From assembly GCA_002418285.1 (NCBI GenBank), contig DIDT01000022.1, forward strand, positions 1 through 42,768: 42,768 bases of DNA, given 5' to 3'. Below, in pieces: positions 15,322 through 23,658 of the stretch; position 1 is the first letter of the stretch; each line of letters opens with the position of its first letter. This DNA comes from Phycisphaerales bacterium UBA5793. Lineage in GTDB: Bacteria > Planctomycetota > Phycisphaerae > Phycisphaerales > UBA5793. Below the pieces are notes generated by a model. That model was not told the DNA's origin, searched no databases, and saw only the letters and a list, made by a program, of their open reading frames with translations. Both the position numbers and the translations under genes were made by a program.

Positions 15322-16638
15322 TTACTTCCCAGCGACAACGGCCGCATCATGACTCAGCACCGGAGCAAGACGCAGTGCCGTGGGGACCGTCGCCCCACCT
15401 GCGGCTTGGCGCAGCAGTGGCACGATACCATCGGCCCACGACTCCCAGTTGAGCAGCGCTTTAGCGCGCCGCCCAGCCGCCCGCGAAATGCGGCGGTAGC
15501 GTTCTGTATCCCCAGCCAGACCGGCGATCGCCTGTGCGTATTCCTCGGCGGTCGCATCGAGTCTCAGCACGAGGCCCGTTCTCCCGTGCAGAACAACCTC
15601 AGGCAGGCCGCCTGCCGCGCTGACCACACTTGGCCGACCAAACTGGGCCGCCTCACAAGGAGCGATTCCGAAGGCCTCCCCGGCAGACGGCAGAATCATC
15701 AGGTGGCTCGTCGCGAGCGTCTGGGCCATCAGGACGCGATCCGCCGAACTGGACAGACGAAGCGGCCCGACGGATTGAACCGCTCGAGAGCAACGCAACT
15801 CGCGGCTGGGCGCCCCAATGTGGATCAGCGTGGCATTCCATCCCATTTCCACGAGGATCTGAGTGGCGCGCACCGCAAGGCCAACCCGCTTGCGAATCGG
15901 ATCGGAGGCGATGATGCACAGCCTCAATTCGGCGCGGGATGGTGGCTGGCTTGGCCAATCGCACCGCGCGGCAGGCATGTCGGTCGTCGTGATGTGAGCC
16001 CCCATTGGCACGACGCGAGATCGATGTGCGGGCAAGCCGTAGTCGCCCAATGCCGACTGCCTCGTCCGCTCTGAGGCGAACGCTGCGAAGGTGACCCGCC
16101 TCATCGTTTCGCGTTCGTATGCGTCGCAGACTCGCTTGTACCCTGGGCTGCGCGAGCGGTAAGCGGGATAGGTCTCATTGATGATTTTCGCTGTGGCGTC
16201 GCTGAAATAGACAATCGGGACGTTGGTCTTCAGCCCGTAGAGCATGCTGCTGATGCAACACCCAAAGAGCACGTCGGGATCGGCGGAACGGATGCGGTCT
16301 GAGAGTCGATCGGCGCGCAATTGAGCCTGCGCGAGAAGCTCCATTTCATAGCGGCTTGAGCGGAGGTGCTCGAAGCTGTTGATCAGGCGACTCCTCGCGG
16401 TCCGCCACCCCTGGCGAAAGGACCACGGGATGCGCCGTCGCAGCAACTCGGGAAGCAGGGGGCGGGAAGACGCCAGCGGCGGTTGATCCAGCGGCAGCAC
16501 CTCGATGCCCTGGGCCTCAAGAGTCAATCTCATGCGGTAGGGCATTCCGGAGAGAGCATCGGGGTCCCGGGAGTCGACCGGCGAGATGAACCCCACGCGC
16601 AGTGGTTGGCCCCCGGGCATACCTCGCTGGCTTGCCAC
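15322..16638 (-). CDS. Glycosyltransferase family 4
   Basis: The preferred start is a GTG at 16638 preceded by AGAAGGAGAGAGC, giving 438 residues; an ATG at 16677 would add 13. The N-terminal domain begins LRVGFISPVDSRDPDALSGMPYRM, a GT-B opening. The C-terminal domain holds ELRLCIIASDPIRKRVGLAV and the donor-binding segment PSAGEAFGIAPCEAAQFG, which is the E-x7-E motif of family 4, followed by GGLPEVVLHGRTGLV. It should transfer a sugar from a nucleotide donor in the cytoplasm. It is separate from the cassette at 3-7 kb and has no other sugar genes beside it. The closest neighbour upstream on the same strand is the deiodinase-like gene, 129 bases away. Confidence 0.85.
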   Translation of the reverse strand: MASQRGMPGGQPLRVGFISPVDSRDPDALSGMPYRMRLTLEAQGIEVLPLDQPPLASSRPLLPELLRRRIPWSFRQGWRTARSRLINSFEHLRSSRYEMELLAQAQLRADRLSDRIRSADPDVLFGCCISSMLYGLKTNVPIVYFSDATAKIINETYPAYRSRSPGYKRVCDAYERETMRRVTFAAFASERTRQSALGDYGLPAHRSRVVPMGAHITTTDMPAARCDWPSQPPSRAELRLCIIASDPIRKRVGLAVRATQILVEMGWNATLIHIGAPSRELRCSRAVQSVGPLRLSSSADRVLMAQTLATSHLMILPSAGEAFGIAPCEAAQFGRPSVVSAAGGLPEVVLHGRTGLVLRLDATAEEYAQAIAGLAGDTERYRRISRAAGRRAKALLNWESWADGIVPLLRQAAGGATVPTALRLAPVLSHDAAVVAGK

Positions 16639-16767
16639 GCTCTCTCCTTCTCGTCCGCAGAACATCATGGGCCACACGTCGCGGCTGATGGGACCGAACC
16701 GCGATCACGGGGCATCTTACCACTCCATCTAAGCAGGTGCTGCGGAGACCGAAGCTGGTGAGAGCAT

Positions 16768-17436
16768 TCATCGGGCCTGATCGAGAACCAGAATCTCCGA
16801 CAGTGGTTTTCGCTCGATGTCGGGGACGAGGCAGCCGTCTGCGGGGTAGCCGACCGGAATCAGCAAAAACGGTCGCTCGTTGGCGGGTCGATTGAGGATC
16901 TGCCTGAGGAACTTCATCGGACTGGGAGTATGCGTGAGCGTGCTCAGCCCCGCGAGGTGGGCCGCTGCCAGCAACAAGCCCACGGCAATGCCGATGGACT
17001 CATCCACGTAGTAGACCTGCCCGCCGTCATCTGTGTGCATGAGTTTGAAGACGGCAATGAGCCACGGAGCGGTTTCCAGGAACTCCTTGCGCTCGTCCGT
17101 GCCCAGCGCACGCAGATCATCCAGCCATCGCTGGCTGGCCCGATGCGTGTAGAACTCTCGCTCTTCCGCCTCAGCGGCGGCGCGAATCTTCCGCTTCGTC
17201 TCCGGATTGTGCACCGCCACGAAGCGCCAGGGCTGCTTGTTGGCGCCGCTCGGCGCTGTCCCCGCGGTGGCGATGATCGTCTCAATGAGTTCCAGCGGCA
17301 CGGGACGCTCGCTGAATGCCCGTACCGAGCGGCGCCGGCTCATGACGCTCAGCAGACCATGAGCGGCCTGGAGCGGATCGCCGTCGGGCTGGAATTGAGA
17401 GTAGGGAATCAGTCTGATCGGGGGCGGATGGGACAT
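16768..17436 (-). CDS. Nitroreductase-fold flavoprotein, iodotyrosine deiodinase-like
   Basis: A 222-residue FMN enzyme of the nitroreductase fold. RRRSVRAFSERPVP (about 34-47) and GTAPSGANKQPWRFVAV (59-75) bind the flavin phosphate. The lid region is what separates iodotyrosine deiodinases from other nitroreductases, and it is intact here: Glu92, Tyr96 and Lys117 have the same spacing as Glu157, Tyr161 and Lys182 of human IYD. Further matches are FLETAPWLIAVFK, YYVDESIGIAVGLLLAA and LIPVGYPADGCLVPDIERKPL. IYD homologues in bacteria reductively remove halogen from mono- or di-iodotyrosine, or act on related halophenols. It has no membrane segment, unlike the animal enzyme. It is transcribed divergently from the giant cytochrome gene. 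Confidence 0.85.
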   Translation of the reverse strand: MSHPPPIRLIPYSQFQPDGDPLQAAHGLLSVMSRRRSVRAFSERPVPLELIETIIATAGTAPSGANKQPWRFVAVHNPETKRKIRAAAEAEEREFYTHRASQRWLDDLRALGTDERKEFLETAPWLIAVFKLMHTDDGGQVYYVDESIGIAVGLLLAAAHLAGLSTLTHTPSPMKFLRQILNRPANERPFLLIPVGYPADGCLVPDIERKPLSEILVLDQAR

Positions 17437-17517
17437 GACGTGAGGTTCCGGGGAGGAAGGCTGGTCGAGGGGACTCGGGTATTCGTACTTTTTTTCACGA
17501 TTTCGGGGATCGCTTCT

Positions 17518-17546
17518 TTGGAGCCATTCAAAGGACTCAATATACT
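17518..17546 (+). promoter_or_regulatory. Candidate sigma-70 promoter for the giant cytochrome gene
   Basis: A TTGGAG (-35, 17518-17523) and TATACT (-10, 17541-17546) are separated by exactly 17 bases. The -10 matches consensus at five of six positions, the -35 at three. It lies about 110 bases before the GTG start, leaving a leader that ends in a GAGGAG ribosome site. Confidence 0.5.
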
Positions 17547-17657
17547 TGCCGCCGGGCTGCTGGTCCGCGCGTCCGGATCCTCTCGAATAATCAGGGTGGG
17601 TTTCCTAGCGCGGCTCTCGGGTTGATGAAATGAAGCGATGCGAAGAGGAGTCGCCTC

Positions 17658-20600
17658 GTGCCTGTCACTACCAAGACGTTCCGCGACCAGAACAAACTTC
17701 ACGTCATTTTTGCCGTGTCATCGCTTCTGCTGGCGGTGTGCTTCATTATCGCCGTCCTTCAGGACTGGCAGAACGAATACCGTGCTCCGCAGGTCGAGGT
17801 GGTCCGCTGGGACACCGAGATGACGAGGTGGAGCAAATCGGTGGCGGATCTGCATGCCCAGATGGCCAACGTCGGCGCCTTGGAAGACCAGCGGACGGCC
17901 GCCCAGAAAGCCCTGGATGACGATCCGGAGTACCGGCGTCTCGGCGACGAGATCGAAGAGATCCGCTACGAACGAGACAAGCGCACCAAGCAACTCCAAC
18001 TCTTCATCGACGGCAACATCGCGCCGAAGCAGCAGCTCGTCGAGCGCCTCGAGACGCTCATTCACACCAACCAGGGTACGCCCGAGCATGCCGAACAACT
18101 GCGCAGCGAGCGAGCCGCGCTTGAAGAGCTCCTTCAGAAGAAACGTGAAGGCGACAACGAAGTCAAGGCCTACGACGCGCAGATGGAGGAGTTGAAAGCC
18201 AAGCGTCGCACCATGGAGAAACCGGTCGCCGACCTGGCGCTGAAGATCAAGAACCTCAGGACCGATCTCGACAAGGCCACCGGACACCTCGAAACCCTTG
18301 AACCCGGCCTCGCTGGCGCCATCGGCGACTGGCTGCGCGATCAGCCACTGCTCGATGCCTTCAATCCCTCGATCAAGATCAAGCAGCAGAAGGTGCCTGA
18401 CGTCCTGACCGACGTAAACCTGGCACAGGTTCCCACGCTCGATCGGTGCATGTCCTGTCACGTGACGATTGACAATCCGCTCTTTGCGGAAGATGCCGTG
18501 CTGCGCTTCCTCGAATTTCAGGCCCTGGGTGAGGAGTTTCCCAAGGGCAAGGAAAACCGCACGCTGGATCTCGTCAAGGATGAGCTGGAGCCGGTCGCTG
18601 TTCTCGCCTTCTGGGAGCGGGCTGTTGAGAATCTGCCCTCGCAGAGCGGCGAGCCAATGCGGCATCTCGCTGCCGCCCAGGAAGCACTCGTTGGCATCTT
18701 CGCTTCGCTCTACCAGTCGGCAGATCCAACCGACGCCATCAAGCTCGCGTGGTCCCCGCCGTCGAACTCCGGATCCAACACGGTCTCCAACATGGCCGAC
18801 GTTCGCAGCATTCGAAAAGTGTTGCTTGAGAAATGGCCCGCCGATTGGAAGAAGTGGTATGAACCCCTTGTCGAGTACCGGCTGACGCTCGGTGAGATCG
18901 TCAATCAGTTTCTGACCAAATCCGAGCGACGCGCATTCTTTGATTCATATCGTCATGCGCTGATTGACCAGTACAACGAGGGCGCTGCCGCTCGGAACCG
19001 CCACCGCCTCAGCGCGAGTCGGCTCATTCTCGCTCACCCGCGCCTCGACCTTTTCGCCGATCCTGACTCCAAGCACCCCATCGCCACGATGGGCTGCACG
19101 AGTTGTCACGAGGGTTCCGGCGAGGAAACGCAGTTTGCCCACACCGCCCATACGCCGGAGGACATCTGGGTCGATGCTCGTAGTGGGATGCTCGTGCCGG
19201 ATTTTCTTGTCAAGCATGAGGGAACAGACGCGGAAATCATGAGTGAGATCCGTGGTGCCTCGACGCAGCGGCGATCAGTCCAAGCAGGCCCGCCGCAGTC
19301 AGATGCAAAAATCGTTCTCGCTGGATACAGCGCCGAACCTGCCGAACAGGGTGAAACGGAACACGCCGCGGACGCGAGCGAAGACGAGCACGCGGAAATG
19401 TTCCACGATGATCACTGGTACGCAAGCAACGAGAAGTACGAAGATGCGTTCGGCTTCCCCAGCGAACCGCACGATATCACCTCGGCAGCCTATCTGAACC
19501 CGCGCACCGGCGAAATGGCTCGCGCTGTCAAGCAGCAGAGGGTCTGGGAAGATCACTACGGCTGGGAGCAGGTTGAGTTTCACTACTGGGAACGCCCCAT
19601 GCACGAACTCCGATACGTGGAGTCGTCTTGCAATCGGTGCCACGCCCAGGAGATGGAGATCGATACGGCGGCGCCCGTGCTCGCCAAAGGGCGACTGCTC
19701 TTTACGCAACTCGGCTGTGTGAACTGCCATGCGGTGGACTCGCTGGGCAGCACCTTGCGCAATCAGCCCGGCATGCCCGATGTGCGGCAGGTCGGGCCGA
19801 GCCTGCTGCACGTCAAAGAGAAGCTGAGCGAAGACATGATTGCGTCATGGACGTGGGCGCCCAAGGCGTTCCGGCCGAACACGCGCATGCCGCACTTCTT
19901 CATGACCGAGAATAACTCTTCGCCTCTGGATATCCGTCGCACCCGCGCCGAGGTGGCGGCGATGTCGTACTACCTCGTCACCACGCCCGAAGATCCCGCC
20001 AAGCCGGCGTACGAGCCCGAGGCGATTCCTCCTGCGGATGCGCCCGGAATCAGTCTCGCCGGCGACGTGGAGACGGGTCGCACGCTCTTCAAGGAAGTCG
20101 GCTGTCTCGCCTGCCACAGCAACGTCAATGAAACCGGCCTCGAGTGGGTGGAGATCGACCTGCAGGATCGATTTGGATTCGACCGCGACGCGGCTCTGAA
20201 ACGCATCGCCGAAGATTCCCGCGCCAATGACGGGCAGTCGGGCGTCGAGACGCCTGAAGACAACGTGGGCTTCTTCGCGCTTGATGCGTCGGGGAATCCA
20301 ACCTCACACATCAAGCCCGAGCAATACACGCGACTGCACTGGTACCTGATGCACTACCAGCCGGATCGGTACACGAAGTTCGCTCCGGAACTGTCCGGCG
20401 TCGCCACCAAGTTGCTGTACGGTCGCACGCGCGAACAGGCCCGAGCGTGGATCTACGACTGGGTGCGCAATCCTTCGCACTACTCAGACTACACCCGCAT
20501 GCCGCGCCTCCGCCTCACCGAGCAGGAAGCCCTCGACCTGAGTGCCTATCTGCTCGAGCAGAAGCACCCGACGTATGAGCCCCAGCACTTCGACGTCGAT

Positions 20601-23555
20601 GAACCGATGGTCGATGCGCTCCTCATCAATCTGCAGAAGAACGCAATCTCCGAAGGCGCCGCCCGCCAGCGCGTCGCGGGCATGACCCTTGATGAGAAGC
20701 AGTACGATCTCGGCACTCGAATGATTCAACACTACGGCTGCTTCGGATGTCACCAGATCCCCGGGTTCGACTCCTCACTCGCCGTTTCGGCAAACCTGTC
20801 GGCCTACGGGGTCAAGGATCCGCACAAGCTTGACTTCGGCTACTTCGAGCACATCTTTGACAAGCAGCGGCCCAGGACCGTGGATGTCTGGTTTGTCGAT
20901 CACGAGGGTCTGGTCCCGGATGCCGTGAAAGTGCAGGGCAATCCGAATGATCCGCTCCTGACCGATCGCCTGCTCGAATGGGAGCACGTGGAAAATGATC
21001 GTCGCGGCTACATCTATGCCAAGCTGCACAACAGCCGCATCTTTGATCGCGACAAGCTCACCGTTCAGGGTGAAATGACCAAAGACGGCGACATCGTTTA
21101 CACGAGCAAGAACGATCGCTCGCTGCGACTCAAGGAGGTGGAAGGCCACTACCTCGACGTCGACACGGGCAAGGACTCCGGATTGGGTGCCGATCAAGTT
21201 GAGATCCGATCCGTCGGCGAACCGTACCTCAAGTTGCGCATGCCGCGCTTCTTCCTGCGCGACTCGGATGTCCTCTCGCTGGTCACTTACGTGACGAGTC
21301 TCAAGCCGCCGCTCGTGCGCGGCAACCTGCTCAAGACGACTGACGAACCCGGCATGATGCGCGCCAAGGGCCGCCTGATGGCCGAATCGCTCAACTGCGT
21401 CGGCTGCCACGATGTGCACAATAACGTTCCCAACATTCGCCAGTACTTCGAGGTTCGTCGCAAGGATGGCAGCGTCGATTACCTTCAGACGCAGGAGAAC
21501 CTGCCCAACGCCCCGCCGCGCATTGTCGGCAACGGCGCCAAGGCTCAACACGACTGGTTCTATTCCTTCCTCAACAATGTCGAAATGCTGCGGCCATGGC
21601 TCAAGATCCGAATGCCCAGTTTCGATCTGCAGCCGCAGGAGTCGCAGTGGCTTGTCGAGTACCTCGCCGGCCAGACCACCATGGACGCGCGCATGATCGC
21701 TGCGCATCTCAAGCCGGTCGATTCGGCGCTCGCTACCGAATTCGAGAAGCAATACAACGCGGCGTTCGAGACTGCAACCAAAGCGGGAAACAACGGCGCC
21801 AAAGCCGATGAGATCGCCAAGGACGCCGCCTCCAAGGCGGTCGGACGCATGCTCATGCCCGAGCAGTTCGACAAGACCCGCAACGAACTCGTGCAGACGG
21901 CTCGCGATTTTGGTCTCTACGCGCCAAATGCCTATCCGACCCGCCACGACTCGCTTGAGGAATTCGCCGCCAAGAACGGTCGCATCTGGTACGACCTGCA
22001 CTTCCTTCGCAACACGTACAACGGCGTGGACTATCCCTTCCAGGCGCCACCCGTCGACAACATGACGCCGGAAGAGTTCGCGCTCGGCGAGGGCATCGTG
22101 ACCGACCTGGGCTGCTTCGCCTGCCACCGCCTCGGCGACTGGACCAAGCTCGAGAAGATTTTCGAGATCCAGCAGGCCGAACTCATGGGTGATGGCGGCG
22201 GTGACGCCACCGACGAAGGCGATCCATACGGCGACGACCCCTATGGGGGAGGTGGCGCCGAAGAGGATCCATACGGAGGCGGCGGCGAGGAAGACGCCTA
22301 CGGCGGTGATGGCGGCGAGCAGGATCCCTACGGCTCGACCGAAGCGCCGGCTGAAAAGAAGCCCACCATCTACGACCAGATCACTGCGCCGAATCTCGGC
22401 ATCGCTTATCGCCGACTCCAGGAAGACTACGTCAAGCGCTGGTTGCGCAAGCCCGGAGCCATCATGCCCGGCACGAAGATGCCCAGCCTCTTCGGCGCCG
22501 ACGGCCGCGTCAGCGCCTTCGCCAACTTCCCCGATGCGATGCGCAAGGAGAAGGAACTGCTCTACGGCTCAACGGCTGAAGAGCAGATCGACCTGATCAC
22601 GCGTTGGATCTTCATAGCCGGTGATCGCCATTACACTGTGGGTGAGAGCGTGCTCAGTGGAGAAGAAAACACCACGTCCGGCGTCGACCTCAACGAGATC
22701 CTCAAGCAGCGCGCTGAGCAAGCCAGGGTATCGGGTGAAAACGTGGCGCCCGAAACAACCCAGCCCGAGGAAACCAAACCGGCTGAGAGCAGCAGCGTCG
22801 AAACGCCTGCGGAAGTCAAACCCACACCCAAGCCCGAGGAAACCAAGTCGCTCAGCCCCGAGGAGAAAGCCGCCGACCGCGATGCCGCAGTTGCCGAACT
22901 CCTCAACAATGCGGACGGCGCCACAGGTTCGATTACCGGTGTCGCGATCTTCGACGGCGCGCCGCCGCGCATGCAGCGCATCCGACCCGTTGGCGACAAC
23001 TTCTGCGTTCAGGCCAATCGTGGCGTCGCACTCTTCCGCGAAGACATCGTGGTCAACAACAACGGCTCGCTCAAAGATGTCGTTGTGTTCATCAAGAACG
23101 CCCCGGGCGGCTCAAACCCGCTCGATGGACCAAAGGAAATCGATCAGGTCGGTTGCATCTATCATCCGCACGTCATCTCCGTGACGACAGGCCAGACGCT
23201 GAGCATGAAGAACACCGACAACACCGCGCACAACCTCAAGTTCACGAGCCAGGAAAACGGCACCTTCAACGAGGGGCAGCCGGTCGCGGGCATGGTCAAG
23301 GATGTGAAGTTCGCCAAGCCCGAGATGGAGATGCACCTCGCCTGCAACGTACACGCGTGGATGCAGTCCCTCATCTACTCCTTCGATCATCCCTACCACG
23401 CCACGACGAATGACCGCGGCACATTCAAGATCGCCGGCCTGCCGCCGGGCCAGTATGAACTCGTCTTCCATCACCCCGAACTCGGCGAGCAGGTGCAGAA
23501 CATCACCATCGAAGCCGGCAAGGCTGCCCGCGCTGACGCGACGTTCCAGCGCTGA
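17658..23555 (+). CDS. Giant membrane-anchored octahaem cytochrome c fused to cupredoxin and carboxypeptidase-regulatory-like domain
   Basis: A GTG at 17658, preceded by GAGGAG, opens 1965 codons. Residues about 13-35 form a membrane helix (VIFAVSSLLLAVCFIIAVL), followed by a long coiled coil (about 50-215). Eight CXXCH haem c motifs start at residues 264, 480, 658, 687, 816, 1028, 1247 and 1486. The last five are each followed by a Met-Pro motif at M744, M948, M1195, M1319 and M1608, as in class I cytochrome c; the first three are not and may be bis-His. An acidic Gly/DPYG repeat (about 1517-1560) interrupts the last haem domain. The C-terminal part (about 1755-1965) is a plastocyanin-like domain with ligands His1858 and CNVHAWM (Cys1896, His1899, Met1902), then a carboxypeptidase-regulatory-like beta domain (TNDRGTFKIAGLPPGQYEL). 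It should carry electrons in the periplasm. The redox partner is unknown. Confidence 0.92.
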   Translation: MPVTTKTFRDQNKLHVIFAVSSLLLAVCFIIAVLQDWQNEYRAPQVEVVRWDTEMTRWSKSVADLHAQMANVGALEDQRTAAQKALDDDPEYRRLGDEIEEIRYERDKRTKQLQLFIDGNIAPKQQLVERLETLIHTNQGTPEHAEQLRSERAALEELLQKKREGDNEVKAYDAQMEELKAKRRTMEKPVADLALKIKNLRTDLDKATGHLETLEPGLAGAIGDWLRDQPLLDAFNPSIKIKQQKVPDVLTDVNLAQVPTLDRCMSCHVTIDNPLFAEDAVLRFLEFQALGEEFPKGKENRTLDLVKDELEPVAVLAFWERAVENLPSQSGEPMRHLAAAQEALVGIFASLYQSADPTDAIKLAWSPPSNSGSNTVSNMADVRSIRKVLLEKWPADWKKWYEPLVEYRLTLGEIVNQFLTKSERRAFFDSYRHALIDQYNEGAAARNRHRLSASRLILAHPRLDLFADPDSKHPIATMGCTSCHEGSGEETQFAHTAHTPEDIWVDARSGMLVPDFLVKHEGTDAEIMSEIRGASTQRRSVQAGPPQSDAKIVLAGYSAEPAEQGETEHAADASEDEHAEMFHDDHWYASNEKYEDAFGFPSEPHDITSAAYLNPRTGEMARAVKQQRVWEDHYGWEQVEFHYWERPMHELRYVESSCNRCHAQEMEIDTAAPVLAKGRLLFTQLGCVNCHAVDSLGSTLRNQPGMPDVRQVGPSLLHVKEKLSEDMIASWTWAPKAFRPNTRMPHFFMTENNSSPLDIRRTRAEVAAMSYYLVTTPEDPAKPAYEPEAIPPADAPGISLAGDVETGRTLFKEVGCLACHSNVNETGLEWVEIDLQDRFGFDRDAALKRIAEDSRANDGQSGVETPEDNVGFFALDASGNPTSHIKPEQYTRLHWYLMHYQPDRYTKFAPELSGVATKLLYGRTREQARAWIYDWVRNPSHYSDYTRMPRLRLTEQEALDLSAYLLEQKHPTYEPQHFDVDEPMVDALLINLQKNAISEGAARQRVAGMTLDEKQYDLGTRMIQHYGCFGCHQIPGFDSSLAVSANLSAYGVKDPHKLDFGYFEHIFDKQRPRTVDVWFVDHEGLVPDAVKVQGNPNDPLLTDRLLEWEHVENDRRGYIYAKLHNSRIFDRDKLTVQGEMTKDGDIVYTSKNDRSLRLKEVEGHYLDVDTGKDSGLGADQVEIRSVGEPYLKLRMPRFFLRDSDVLSLVTYVTSLKPPLVRGNLLKTTDEPGMMRAKGRLMAESLNCVGCHDVHNNVPNIRQYFEVRRKDGSVDYLQTQENLPNAPPRIVGNGAKAQHDWFYSFLNNVEMLRPWLKIRMPSFDLQPQESQWLVEYLAGQTTMDARMIAAHLKPVDSALATEFEKQYNAAFETATKAGNNGAKADEIAKDAASKAVGRMLMPEQFDKTRNELVQTARDFGLYAPNAYPTRHDSLEEFAAKNGRIWYDLHFLRNTYNGVDYPFQAPPVDNMTPEEFALGEGIVTDLGCFACHRLGDWTKLEKIFEIQQAELMGDGGGDATDEGDPYGDDPYGGGGAEEDPYGGGGEEDAYGGDGGEQDPYGSTEAPAEKKPTIYDQITAPNLGIAYRRLQEDYVKRWLRKPGAIMPGTKMPSLFGADGRVSAFANFPDAMRKEKELLYGSTAEEQIDLITRWIFIAGDRHYTVGESVLSGEENTTSGVDLNEILKQRAEQARVSGENVAPETTQPEETKPAESSSVETPAEVKPTPKPEETKSLSPEEKAADRDAAVAELLNNADGATGSITGVAIFDGAPPRMQRIRPVGDNFCVQANRGVALFREDIVVNNNGSLKDVVVFIKNAPGGSNPLDGPKEIDQVGCIYHPHVISVTTGQTLSMKNTDNTAHNLKFTSQENGTFNEGQPVAGMVKDVKFAKPEMEMHLACNVHAWMQSLIYSFDHPYHATTNDRGTFKIAGLPPGQYELVFHHPELGEQVQNITIEAGKAARADATFQR
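22221..22333 (+). repeat. In-frame tandem repeat coding acidic Gly/DPYG units
   Basis: Five imperfect units coding D-(P/A)-Y-G followed by runs of Gly and acidic residues (DPYGD, DPYGGGG, DPYGGGG, DAYGGDG, DPYGS). At DNA level the units share GATCCATACGG or close variants. The repeat forms a flexible acidic linker inside the last cytochrome module, and its copy number may vary between strains. Confidence 0.85.
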
Positions 23556-23581
23556 GTCCGAAGCGAATGTTCGCCTTCAAT

Positions 23582-23639
23582 AGAGAAGGCGCACCGCATG
23601 GAACAAACCGTTCCCTGCCGTGCGCCATCTCTGTTTTTT
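23582..23639 (+). terminator. Rho-independent terminator of the giant cytochrome gene
   Basis: The arms AGAGAAGGCGCAC (23582-23594) and GTGCGCCATCTCT (23620-23632) pair with one mismatch. A partly paired inner stem continues them, and G plus six T residues follow. It lies 26 bases after the stop codon and just before the convergent pilT stop. Confidence 0.88.
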
Positions 23640-23658
23640 GTCACCGCAAATTGGCGGC

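Noticed and set aside
20775..22127. 450-codon minus-strand frame inside the giant cytochrome gene
   Set aside because: It is antisense to haem-binding domains. Its composition reflects the complement of codons rich in G or C at the third base.
22221..22333. Short regular repeats as a CRISPR array
   Set aside because: The repeats are in frame within a coding sequence, have no unique spacers, and there are no cas genes in the window.
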